Source: an uncultured Ruminococcus sp. | Lineage (GTDB): Bacteria > Bacillota_A > Clostridia > Oscillospirales > Ruminococcaceae | Length of the DNA: 13,632 nt | Assembly: GCA_900315975.1 (NCBI GenBank) | Contig: ONBA01000054.1 | Span: 1 to 13,632, forward strand | Direction: 5' to 3' | In this document: piece by piece, positions 1-6,795 of the stretch | Layout of the letters: the number at the start of each line of letters is the position of its first letter | Position numbering within the stretch: position 1 is the first letter of the stretch | Notes under the pieces: generated by a model | Told to the model about the DNA's origin: nothing | Database searches by the model: none | The model's input: only the letters and a program-made list of their open reading frames with translations | Position numbers and translations under genes: made by a program

Positions 1-20
1 CAAAGGAAGGACTGCATATT

Positions 21-1088
21 ATGAAATTCAAACCGCTTCTGCTCAGTGGAGTTTTGTTGTTATCACTCAGTGCGTGCAGCGAAAAAAACGCAAGTGAAGC
101 TCCGCCGGAAATTGAAGCCTCCACAAATACCGTGTCTGCAAATCAGCCGGCAGTCAGTGGAACTGCCCTTGCCAACTCCATGACCGCTAAAGAGAAAAGC
201 AATACCGCTTTCCGCGACCTCACTCTCCTTGATTCCGATGCCGCTTCAAAAATCGGTACAAACCTTGATAAATGGACATTTGTGCAGTACGACACAGAAA
301 GTATAAAGGACAGCATAAATGAGCTGAAAATCTATGATGAGGAACTTGACACCAATTTCCTCGCGCATATTATCCTGCCGCCCGATTACGACTCTGCACA
401 GACATATCCGGTATTTTTCATTTCTGACGGTGTATGGTGGCTTGGCGAAGTACCCGCAATGTGGAACACTATCAAAAACGGCGAAGCTGAACCCGTCATA
501 TTCGTTACACTCAGCTATGATTACGATACCGACCCTACTACCGATGAGACCCGAGTTGACAAATTCATCTTAAATCAGGACAAGACCCTCGATTTTATCA
601 CAAATAATCTCATGCCTTATGTCTCCGAGCAGTACAGCATAAACTGCAAGGATTCGACCTTTTTCGGTCATTCTTGCGGCGGACTTTTCTCCCACTATGC
701 ACTCTGTATGTCCGACCAGTATGAGAATCAGCCGTTCGGGAAATATATAATCGGAAGTCCTGTATTCTGGGCGTACTACATGGTTACCGATTCAGACGAC
801 GTTACCGACAAATATCCCTATCTCAGCGATTTTGGATACTGGGAACGAAATACCGCGATGAATAAGAAGGTTTTCCTCTGCGCCGGAGAATTTGAAGACT
901 CTGACTACAGAGAAATGTTCAATGGGCATGAAAGTACCACAGAAGGGGTTCAGGCACTCTATGACAGGTTCGTATCACACGGTGTAATGGTCACGAAAAA
1001 GCTGTATCCTGCCAATCATATACAGTTCATGCCTGATATGTTCAAGGACTATATCAGAATGGAATATCCGGTAAATGCACTAAGATAA
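21..1088 (+). CDS. Lipoprotein with esterase-D-like alpha/beta hydrolase fold
   Basis: The protein has 355 residues. It starts with a lipoprotein signal peptide: a basic start, a leucine-rich core and a lipobox LSAC with the lipidated Cys at residue 19. A Ser/Thr/Ala-rich spacer follows to about residue 60, so it should be anchored on the outer face of the membrane. The body looks like the esterase-D/enterochelin-esterase family (Pfam PF00756): ILPPDY near 118-123, the nucleophile elbow GHSCGG at 216-221 with Ser218, and a late His333 in NHIQFMP suited to be the catalytic His. The acid residue is probably among Glu290/Glu292/Asp293. The substrate is not evident; members act on carbohydrate esters, siderophores or other acyl esters. 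The ATG is preceded by AGGAAGG with a 10-base gap. A hairpin terminator follows directly, so the gene is the last or only one of its transcript; anything upstream lies outside the window. Confidence 0.88.
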   Translation: MKFKPLLLSGVLLLSLSACSEKNASEAPPEIEASTNTVSANQPAVSGTALANSMTAKEKSNTAFRDLTLLDSDAASKIGTNLDKWTFVQYDTESIKDSINELKIYDEELDTNFLAHIILPPDYDSAQTYPVFFISDGVWWLGEVPAMWNTIKNGEAEPVIFVTLSYDYDTDPTTDETRVDKFILNQDKTLDFITNNLMPYVSEQYSINCKDSTFFGHSCGGLFSHYALCMSDQYENQPFGKYIIGSPVFWAYYMVTDSDDVTDKYPYLSDFGYWERNTAMNKKVFLCAGEFEDSDYREMFNGHESTTEGVQALYDRFVSHGVMVTKKLYPANHIQFMPDMFKDYIRMEYPVNALR

Positions 1089-1094
1089 TCAACA

Positions 1095-1123
1095 AAATGC
1101 GTTCTTTTTTTTAGAACGCATTT
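1095..1123 (+). terminator. Hairpin terminator after the esterase gene
   Basis: A perfect 11-base inverted repeat (arms 1095-1105 and 1113-1123, AAATGCGTTCT and its complement) encloses a seven-T loop, six bases after the stop codon. The T tract after the stem is imperfect (TTTATTATTG), so termination may be partial. Confidence 0.75.
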
Positions 1124-1163
1124 ATTATTGTATCGTGTTATCTTCTTATAAAAAATTAATATA

Positions 1164-1182
1164 TTGAGATTCTGAGTCTCAA
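1164..1182. repeat. Inverted repeat in the promoter-upstream region, possible operator
   Basis: TTGAGA and TCTCAA form a perfect 6-base inverted repeat with a 7-base spacer in the AT-rich gap between the esterase and the sugar-binding gene, about 145 bases upstream of the -35 box. It could be a regulator site or chance in AT-rich DNA. Apart from this and the promoter, nothing else coding or structured is evident in 1124-1446. Confidence 0.25.
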
Positions 1183-1324
1183 ATGATAGTAAAAATATCA
1201 TTAAAAAACTATAAATGTCATTATATTACCATGAATTAAGTACTAATTTTATATTTTTGCGATATATGCGAATAATTTTTTATGCTAAATTTCACCTATT
1301 CAAAAAATATTCATATATTATCTC

Positions 1325-1356
1325 TTGACTTTGTCTTGCATCAGTAGTATTATAAT
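1325..1356 (+). promoter_or_regulatory. Sigma-A-type promoter of the sugar-binding protein gene
   Basis: The -35 box is TTGACT at 1325-1330. The -10 box is either TATTAT at 1348-1353 (17-base spacer) or the overlapping TATAAT at 1351-1356 (20-base spacer). Transcription would start near 1360, giving an A-rich leader of about 85 bases that ends in the strong ribosome site AGGAGG at 1433-1438. Confidence 0.7.
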
Positions 1357-1446
1357 GTAAAGCAAGTCAGTAAATATATATTATATTTTTATACCTGACA
1401 TTCAAAGGGAAAAAGAAAAAGAAAAAATCTACAGGAGGATAATCAC

Positions 1447-2604
1447 ATGAAAAAATTATTTGCAGCAGCAGTATCTCTCGCAATGCTCGGCTCGATGACA
1501 GCTTGCGGAGCACCGGAAAGTTCATCAGAAAGCAGTTCTGAAAAATCATCTGAAAGCAGCTCAGTTTATATCGGTGACAAGACTATCGGTATCGCTATGC
1601 CGGCTTCTGAACTCGAAAGATGGAACCGCGACGGCGAGTTCCTTAAAAATCAGTTTGAAAGTGCAGGATATAAAGTTGAGCTTACCTATTCAAATAATGA
1701 CGCTGCTCAGCAGAATCTCGACGTCAGCGGCATGATCAAAAAGGACGTTGATCTCCTTCTCATTGCTGCCGTAGACGCTAACTCACTCTCAAGCACACTT
1801 GAAGATGCAAAAACAGCTAATATCCCTGTTGTCGCTTATGACCGTCTTATCATGGGTACAGACGCTGTAACATATTACATTTCATTCGATAACTACGCTG
1901 TCGGCAAGCTTCAGGCTGACTTCGTAAAGAGTATGCTCAGCCTTGAAACTACTCCGAATACATATAATATCGAGTTCGTTGCAGGAGACTCAGGCGATAA
2001 CAATGCAAAGTATTTCTTCGATGGTGCTTATGACACTCTCAAACCCCTTATTGATTCAGGTACTCTTAAGGTTCAGTCGGGCAAAACAGAGTTTGAGCAG
2101 GTAGCTACTAAGGGTTGGACTACCGACAACGCTGAAAAGAATATGATTGATACCCTCAACACATTCTATACTGAAGAAGAACTCAATATCGCACTTTGTG
2201 CAAACGATTCAACTGCTCTCGGAGTTTCAAAGGCTTTCGAGGCAACTAAACCCGATGCGAAGTTCCCTGTTATCACAGGTCAGGACGGCGATATCGAAAA
2301 CATTAAGAATCTTGTTGACGGTAAGCAGTCAATGACAGTTTATAAGAATGTAAGCGATGAATCAAGCGTTGCAGTAGATGTCTGTAAGGCGATCCTTTCC
2401 GGAAGCACTCCTGCGGCAAGTCTTGTTGATTCATTCTCGGCAGAGGTAAACTACGATACCTCTTCTTACAATAATGGCAAGAAGTATGTTCAGTCTTATC
2501 TGCTTATTCCTACTGTTATCACAAAGTCTGACCTTCAGTCTCTCGTTGATACAGGCAACTACAGATGGGACGCTGATAACAAGTATCTCGAACTCTCTGA
2601 ATAA
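1447..2604 (+). CDS. chvE: ChvE-type multiple-sugar ABC transporter substrate-binding lipoprotein
   Basis: The protein has 385 residues. The signal peptide ends in a lipobox, MTAC, with Cys20 as the lipidated residue. A low-complexity Ser/Glu linker spans about 24-39. The remainder is a type I periplasmic-binding fold of the ChvE/XylF group, which binds monosaccharides such as xylose, glucose, galactose or arabinose for an ABC importer. Matches recalled from that group are GIAMPASELERW near 48-59, VVAYDRLI, the FDNYAVGKLQAD stretch, DSGDNNAKYFFDGAYD, VATKGW, the TGQD hinge motif and the closing SYLLIPTVITK. AGGAGG lies 8 bases before the ATG. It has its own promoter and a terminator 20 bases after the stop. 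No ATPase or permease gene is nearby, so its partners must be encoded elsewhere. XylF is the main alternative name; ligand preference cannot be read from the sequence. Confidence 0.92.
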   Translation: MKKLFAAAVSLAMLGSMTACGAPESSSESSSEKSSESSSVYIGDKTIGIAMPASELERWNRDGEFLKNQFESAGYKVELTYSNNDAAQQNLDVSGMIKKDVDLLLIAAVDANSLSSTLEDAKTANIPVVAYDRLIMGTDAVTYYISFDNYAVGKLQADFVKSMLSLETTPNTYNIEFVAGDSGDNNAKYFFDGAYDTLKPLIDSGTLKVQSGKTEFEQVATKGWTTDNAEKNMIDTLNTFYTEEELNIALCANDSTALGVSKAFEATKPDAKFPVITGQDGDIENIKNLVDGKQSMTVYKNVSDESSVAVDVCKAILSGSTPAASLVDSFSAEVNYDTSSYNNGKKYVQSYLLIPTVITKSDLQSLVDTGNYRWDADNKYLELSE

Positions 2605-2621
2605 GTTATTCCATAACGACG

Positions 2622-2670
2622 AAAAAACAGCTCTGCTTTCCTGTATAGGAAAAGCGGAGCTGTTTTGATT
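2622..2670. terminator. Bidirectional terminator between converging genes
   Basis: A long stem pairs 2624-2641 with 2648-2666 (AAAACAGCTC against GAGCTGTTTT, continuing as GCTTTCC against GGAAAAGC with minor imperfections) around a short loop. The plus strand continues TTTTGATTTTAT and the minus strand ends in a run of six T, so it can stop both the sugar-binding gene and the radical SAM operon converging on it. Confidence 0.85.
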
Positions 2671-2683
2671 TTATGTGAGAGTA

Positions 2684-3790
2684 TTATGTATGCGCGATGA
2701 GTGCTTCCACCATATCGCGTTTTTCAAACAGTACACAACCGCCTGTATGGTCGTCCATGAGGATACTGCCGTCCCTGAGAGCAGTAAACAGAGGTGAATG
2801 CATAGCTTCGCGGAGAGAAGTATTCTTCACGTTGATATCGGAGTAAGGCGAAAACGGACAGGGTTCTGCACCGCCGTGGGAATTTATGTGGAAAAATCCG
2901 CGTCCCGCCGCTACACAGCCGCCCGAGCTTTTTTCGTCTCCCGGGAAGGCGATTAGAACCATATCAGAATTTTTCTCACGAATATGCTGTATTGTGTTCA
3001 TGAGGTCATCGCGGTCGCTGTCGGAGAGTGCGAGACTTCGGCTGTCATCGGTCATGGGGACGTATTCCACGAAGATTACCGCCTTACAGCCTTTTTCAGC
3101 GAGACTTTCGAGAAATGTCTGCGATGTTACTTCTTCGATGTTTTGAGAAGTTACCGTTACAGATGCACCGAAAATGAGTCCGCGCTTTTTGAATTCGTCC
3201 ATATTGGCTGTAAGCTTGTCGTATATCCCCTCGCCGCGGCGTTCATCAGTTACCTGTCTGCTGCCCTCGATACTCATAACAGGTACGAGATTGCGGCAGC
3301 GGTCAAACAGCGTAAAATAGCGTTCATCGATGAAAGTGCCGTTGGTAAATACCGGAAAGAGAATATTCTGCTTCTGCCCTGCCGCTTCTATGACGTCGCG
3401 GCGAAGCATAGGCTCGCCGCCTGCAAGGATAATGAAGCTGATACCGAGTTCGTCGGCTTCGTCGAATATACTCAGCCATTCGTCGCCTGTGAGCTGTTTT
3501 ACCGGCTCAGAATCGACCGTAGCGTGGTTACAGCGCGAATAGCACCCCGCGCAGTGCAGATTGCATTGGCTTGTAATGCTTGCGATGAGAAATGGCGGGA
3601 TATGCTCGCCGCCGTCCTCAGCTATCCGGCGCTTTTTTGAAGCGGAACGGCTTGCGGCGGCAAATCTGAGCATAAAAGCACTTTCTTTGGGATTTTTCAG
3701 AGTTGCCTTCAAAGCGTCAGCAACGACACCCTCAACGCCTTTGATAAGGTAATTTTGCAGGTCAAAATCTGCACTCATCTGCGTTCTCAT
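2684..3790 (-). CDS. Radical SAM protein with SPASM/twitch-like C-terminal cysteines
   Basis: The protein has 368 residues. Residues 69-90 carry the radical SAM cluster motif CX3CX2C (Cys76, Cys80, Cys83), followed by another Cys87. GGEP at 124-127 is the expected S-adenosylmethionine-binding motif, and TNGTF at 149-153 fits the barrel. The C-terminal part has Cys292 (SGGCVAAGRG), Cys311 (EPCPFS) and Cys352 (GGCVLFE), the pattern of a SPASM or shorter twitch domain holding an auxiliary Fe-S cluster. Such enzymes modify peptides or proteins, or do cofactor chemistry; the substrate is unknown. It is the last gene of the ohrR-peroxidase operon. Its ATG lies only 3 bases after the peroxidase stop, and its AGGA site lies inside the end of that gene, so translation is probably coupled. 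An in-frame Met at residue 5 is an alternative start. No precursor peptide is seen next to it. Confidence 0.88.
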   Translation of the reverse strand: MRTQMSADFDLQNYLIKGVEGVVADALKATLKNPKESAFMLRFAAASRSASKKRRIAEDGGEHIPPFLIASITSQCNLHCAGCYSRCNHATVDSEPVKQLTGDEWLSIFDEADELGISFIILAGGEPMLRRDVIEAAGQKQNILFPVFTNGTFIDERYFTLFDRCRNLVPVMSIEGSRQVTDERRGEGIYDKLTANMDEFKKRGLIFGASVTVTSQNIEEVTSQTFLESLAEKGCKAVIFVEYVPMTDDSRSLALSDSDRDDLMNTIQHIREKNSDMVLIAFPGDEKSSGGCVAAGRGFFHINSHGGAEPCPFSPYSDINVKNTSLREAMHSPLFTALRDGSILMDDHTGGCVLFEKRDMVEALIAHT

Positions 3791-3793
3791 GAC

Positions 3794-4342
3794 TTATCCT
3801 AAAAGAGCTTCAACAGCTTTTCTTACGTCGGCAACGTCAACAGTAGGCTCAAATCTTGCGATAACTTTGCCATTCTGGTCAACGAGGAACTTTGTGAAAT
3901 TCCACTTGATGTAAGCCTTGTCGCCGAACTTTTTATTATTCATGTCAGCGAACTTATTTAGTGCGGCATTTTTGATACCCTTGCCGAAGCCTTCAAACGG
4001 CTTTTCAGTTGCGAGATATGCGAAGAGTGGGTCAGCGTTTTCGCCGTTTACGTCTATTTTAGCGAACTGCGGGAAGTCTGTACCGAATTTAAGGGTGCAG
4101 AACTCGTGGATCTCGTCCTCACTTCCGGGAGCCTGATTTGCGAACTGATTGCAGGGGAAATCGAGAATCTCGAAGCCTTTATCGCGCAGGTCTTTGTACA
4201 TAGCCTCAAGAGGTTCATAGTGCGGAGTGAATCCGCAGCCTGTAGCAGTATTTACGATGAGCAGGACTTTTCCCGCGTAATCGCTGAGATTTACGTCGTT
4301 GCCTTTTCTGTCCTTGACTTTGAGATCATAAATTGAAGCCAT
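3794..4342 (-). CDS. gpx: Glutathione peroxidase family thiol peroxidase (cysteine type)
   Basis: The protein has 182 residues, the usual length, with no signal peptide, so it is cytoplasmic. It reduces hydrogen peroxide and organic hydroperoxides. Catalytic residues of the family are present: peroxidatic Cys36 in NTATGCGFTP (a plain Cys codon, not selenocysteine), Gln66 in DFPCNQF, and Trp147-Asn148 in KWNFTKF. Cys82 in EFCTLKFG matches, from memory, the resolving cysteine of yeast Gpx3. The enzyme is therefore probably a two-cysteine, thioredoxin-dependent peroxidase rather than a true glutathione user, which suits a clostridium. AGGAGG lies 7 bases before the ATG. It sits 14 bases after ohrR and 3 bases before the radical SAM gene, in one operon under the palindrome-controlled promoter. 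Confidence 0.95.
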   Translation of the reverse strand: MASIYDLKVKDRKGNDVNLSDYAGKVLLIVNTATGCGFTPHYEPLEAMYKDLRDKGFEILDFPCNQFANQAPGSEDEIHEFCTLKFGTDFPQFAKIDVNGENADPLFAYLATEKPFEGFGKGIKNAALNKFADMNNKKFGDKAYIKWNFTKFLVDQNGKVIARFEPTVDVADVRKAVEALLG

Positions 4343-4356
4343 AATAATACCTCCTG

Positions 4357-4800
4357 TTATTTTTGGGATTCCATATGTTTGAGTGCTTTATATGTCAGGA
4401 CGTACAGCGTCTGAAATTCTTCAGCTGACAGTCCCATACATTTTGCTATAGCCGGCGGGATATCGAGTGCTTGTTTTTTTAATTCCCTGCCGTTTTCGGT
4501 GAGCGAGATCGAGAGCAGACGTTCGTCATCGGCGGAGCGCTCTCTCGTCAGATAGCCTGTATTTTCGAGCTTTTTCAGTACCGGAGTAAGTGTGCCGTAA
4601 TCGAGGTGCACACATTCTGAAAGCTGTTTTGAGGATACATTTTCATTTTCCCACAGCACCATCATTACGATGTACTGTGTATAGGTGAGACCGAGCTTTT
4701 TCAGATACGGGCCATACTGCCGCACAAGTTCTTTAGAGCAGGCATACAGCGGAAAACACACCTGATTCTGCAATTTTAAAGCGTCGAAATTCTCATTCAT
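4357..4800 (-). CDS. ohrR: OhrR-type MarR family peroxide-sensing repressor
   Basis: The gene encodes a winged-helix MarR-family dimeric repressor of 147 residues with the OhrR signature: LQNQVCFPLYACS with the peroxide-sensing cysteine at residue 15 (the same number as Cys15 of Bacillus OhrR), LTYTQYIVMMVLWE, LDYGTLTPVLKKLE for the recognition helix, and ADDERLLSISLTENG for the wing. Cys21, Cys63 and Cys121 are also present. Cys121 lies near where two-cysteine OhrR proteins such as that of Xanthomonas keep their second cysteine. An upstream GTG at 4809 would add three residues, but that GTG lies inside the ribosome site GAGGTGA, so ATG at 4800 is preferred and gives the right N-terminus. It leads the operon with the peroxidase and the radical SAM gene and probably represses it through the palindrome at 4831-4846. 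Confidence 0.93.
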   Translation of the reverse strand: MNENFDALKLQNQVCFPLYACSKELVRQYGPYLKKLGLTYTQYIVMMVLWENENVSSKQLSECVHLDYGTLTPVLKKLENTGYLTRERSADDERLLSISLTENGRELKKQALDIPPAIAKCMGLSAEEFQTLYVLTYKALKHMESQK

Positions 4801-4830
4801 GACATTCACCTCATTTACTTTTGTACTATT

Positions 4831-4846
4831 TACTTGTATACAAGTA
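4831..4846. promoter_or_regulatory. Probable OhrR operator, perfect 16-base palindrome
   Basis: TACTTGTATACAAGTA is self-complementary and begins at the last base of the -10 box of the ohrR promoter, covering the expected transcription start. MarR/OhrR operators are AT-rich palindromes with TACAA/TTGTA half-sites, which this contains. The position fits steric repression of the operon by its first gene product. Confidence 0.75.
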
Positions 4847-4874
4847 TTATAACACCGTATTTCCGGTTTGTCAA
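4846..4874 (-). promoter_or_regulatory. Consensus sigma-A promoter of the ohrR-gpx-radical SAM operon
   Basis: Read on the minus strand, TTGACA (4874-4869) and TATAAT (4851-4846) are both perfect consensus with an ideal 17-base spacer. Such a strong promoter would be expected to need a repressor; the palindrome that starts at the -10 box supplies the site. Confidence 0.88.
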
Positions 4875-4959
4875 GGGGAAAATTGTAAACAATATTTGAA
4901 CACGCCGAAATGGCAATGCAAAATCTTTTGTGAACGATGTGTAAAACTTTTGTAGTTGG

Positions 4960-4988
4960 TTGACATCTGTTTGTGGGTATGGTACAAT
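4960..4988 (+). promoter_or_regulatory. Near-consensus promoter of the mcrBC genes
   Basis: TTGACA at 4960-4965, a 17-base spacer and TACAAT at 4983-4988, preceded by TGG (an extended -10). Transcription would begin near 4995, about 28 bases before the mcrB ATG. It diverges from the ohrR promoter 86 bases away. Confidence 0.85.
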
Positions 4989-5022
4989 TATCGTAGAATA
5001 ATATTGAAAGGCAGGCACGGAA

Positions 5023-6780
5023 ATGGATAATACTATTATTTTAAAGGAACTTAAACGCATAAATGAGATCCTGCCTAACGAATTTGACGGAACATATCGT
5101 TCGGTTCGCAAAGCGATAGAGTACTACACAAAGCTCAAAAGGACTTCTCTCATCGACTATAGTGACCTCGACCTGTTGTATTACCTCTCGCTCGGAATAT
5201 GGAAAAACGACAAAAATGAGCGTAAACTCCACATTCAGAAAAGTCACTTGCTCCATAATGACAAGCTTTTGCTTGATACTCACCTTGCTAAGATATGGAG
5301 TGCGGAGTCAAGAACGACATACAGTCATGTTGCAAAAGAGCAGGAAAAGGAATTTCTTACGTCGCCGTTTTCGTTCAGGGATTCGCCCATAGCGAAAAAT
5401 GCAGAAGCGATACAGTCGTTTTTCAAGATGTGCATAAACATTTCGGGAATTGAAAATGACGCAGTGCTGTTTGATACAGTGCAGAAGATGCTCGATTCGC
5501 AGATGAGAGGGGCAGGAATGCCTGTATTCGCATTTTCGAGGATACTCCACAGCCTAAAACCATTTACATTCCCTATCCTCGGCGAAGTTATCACAGGCTC
5601 ATTTATTTACAAGTCGCTCGGTATCGAGCTTGAGCCTATAGACGATATAAATAAGTATATAGCCAACTGCCATAGAATATACGACTTCCGCAGTCAGAAT
5701 TTCAAATTTAAGAATATGCGAGCTTTTGACATTGTGGCATGGAAGTTTATAAGTATTCAGAACGACCCTGCTTCGTCAGTCGATGAAGATTCGGAAAATC
5801 AGATGAAAGCATTCAGTGCTCCTCTCAATCAGATACTCTACGGACCTCCCGGAACCGGAAAAACCTACAATGTCGTGAAGTATGCAGTCGAGCTTATCGA
5901 GGGCAGGAAAATTTCTCCGAATGAGCCGTATAAGGCGATAAGGGCGAAGTATGACGAATATGCAAATTCGGGACAGATAAAGTTTACCACCTTTCATCAG
6001 TCGCTGAGTTATGAGGAATTTGTCGAGGGCATACGTCCGGTAGTAGTTGACAAAAACGGCAAGGACACAACAGTTGCACATTCAGATACAACTGTAGTCT
6101 ATCGACCGTATAACGGTGTTTTCAAGTCACTGTGCGAGAAGGCATCGAAGAGTCCTAACATGAACTTTGTAGCCATTATAGACGAGATAAACCGCGGAAA
6201 TATTTCGCGTATATTCGGTGAACTCATTACCCTGATAGAGGAGTCGAAGCGCGGTACTTCGGTAATTCTGCCGTATTCGCAGACTGAATTTAAGGTTCCG
6301 GCGAATCTGTATATCCTCGGAACCATGAATACTGCCGACCGCTCTATAGCAATGCTTGACACGGCTTTGAGAAGAAGATTCGATTTTACCGAAATGATGC
6401 CGAAACCGTCACTTCTCGGCAACTGCGAAGGAGTTGACCTCTGCGAACTTCTCACGGCGCTTAATGAGCGGATAGAGTATTACTACGACCGCGAACACGC
6501 TATAGGACACGCTTATTTCATGAATAATAACGGCTGTATCAAGAGGCTTTCAGAGCTGAGAGCGGTTTTTTCGACAAAGATAATACCGCTTTTGCAGGAG
6601 TACTTCTTCGACGACTACGAAAGAATAAGGCTCATACTGAATGACGAAAATACCTTCATAGAGTGCATAACTCCGAAGTATATAAAGCATTTCGATTCGG
6701 GACAGAAGCTATATCGTCTCGGAAACCCGATGAAATGGCAAAAGGAGCACTTTATCAATATATACAGCGATATTTCCTGA
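5023..6780 (+). CDS. mcrB: McrB-like AAA+ GTPase subunit of a type IV restriction system
   Basis: The protein has 585 residues. The C-terminal half is an McrB-type AAA+ motor. It has Walker A GPPGTGKT at 274-281, TTFHQSLSYEEFVEGIRP at 322-339 (typical of the family), Walker B IIDEINRGN at 385-393 with Asp387/Glu388, the McrB signature MNTADRS at 435-441, the LDTALRRRFDF arginine segment at 445-455 and IGHAYF at 494-499. McrB rings hydrolyse GTP to translocate DNA for cleavage by McrC at modified cytosines. Residues 1-265 would be the DNA-reading part; they do not look like the E. coli DUF3578 domain and I do not recognise them. It has its own strong promoter; the ribosome site is weak (AAAGG, then AGG, before the ATG). 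mcrC follows after 15 bases. Confidence 0.9.
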   Translation: MDNTIILKELKRINEILPNEFDGTYRSVRKAIEYYTKLKRTSLIDYSDLDLLYYLSLGIWKNDKNERKLHIQKSHLLHNDKLLLDTHLAKIWSAESRTTYSHVAKEQEKEFLTSPFSFRDSPIAKNAEAIQSFFKMCINISGIENDAVLFDTVQKMLDSQMRGAGMPVFAFSRILHSLKPFTFPILGEVITGSFIYKSLGIELEPIDDINKYIANCHRIYDFRSQNFKFKNMRAFDIVAWKFISIQNDPASSVDEDSENQMKAFSAPLNQILYGPPGTGKTYNVVKYAVELIEGRKISPNEPYKAIRAKYDEYANSGQIKFTTFHQSLSYEEFVEGIRPVVVDKNGKDTTVAHSDTTVVYRPYNGVFKSLCEKASKSPNMNFVAIIDEINRGNISRIFGELITLIEESKRGTSVILPYSQTEFKVPANLYILGTMNTADRSIAMLDTALRRRFDFTEMMPKPSLLGNCEGVDLCELLTALNERIEYYYDREHAIGHAYFMNNNGCIKRLSELRAVFSTKIIPLLQEYFFDDYERIRLILNDENTFIECITPKYIKHFDSGQKLYRLGNPMKWQKEHFINIYSDIS

Positions 6781-6795
6781 TGAACGGAGAATAAA

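Noticed and set aside
2984..3640. Open frame of 218 codons on the plus strand opposite the radical SAM gene
   Set aside because: It lies wholly antisense to a gene with clear catalytic motifs, has no ribosome site and shows no protein-like pattern.
4801..4809. GTG start for ohrR at 4809
   Set aside because: The GTG is part of the GAGGTGA ribosome site; ATG at 4800 gives the family N-terminus with Cys15.
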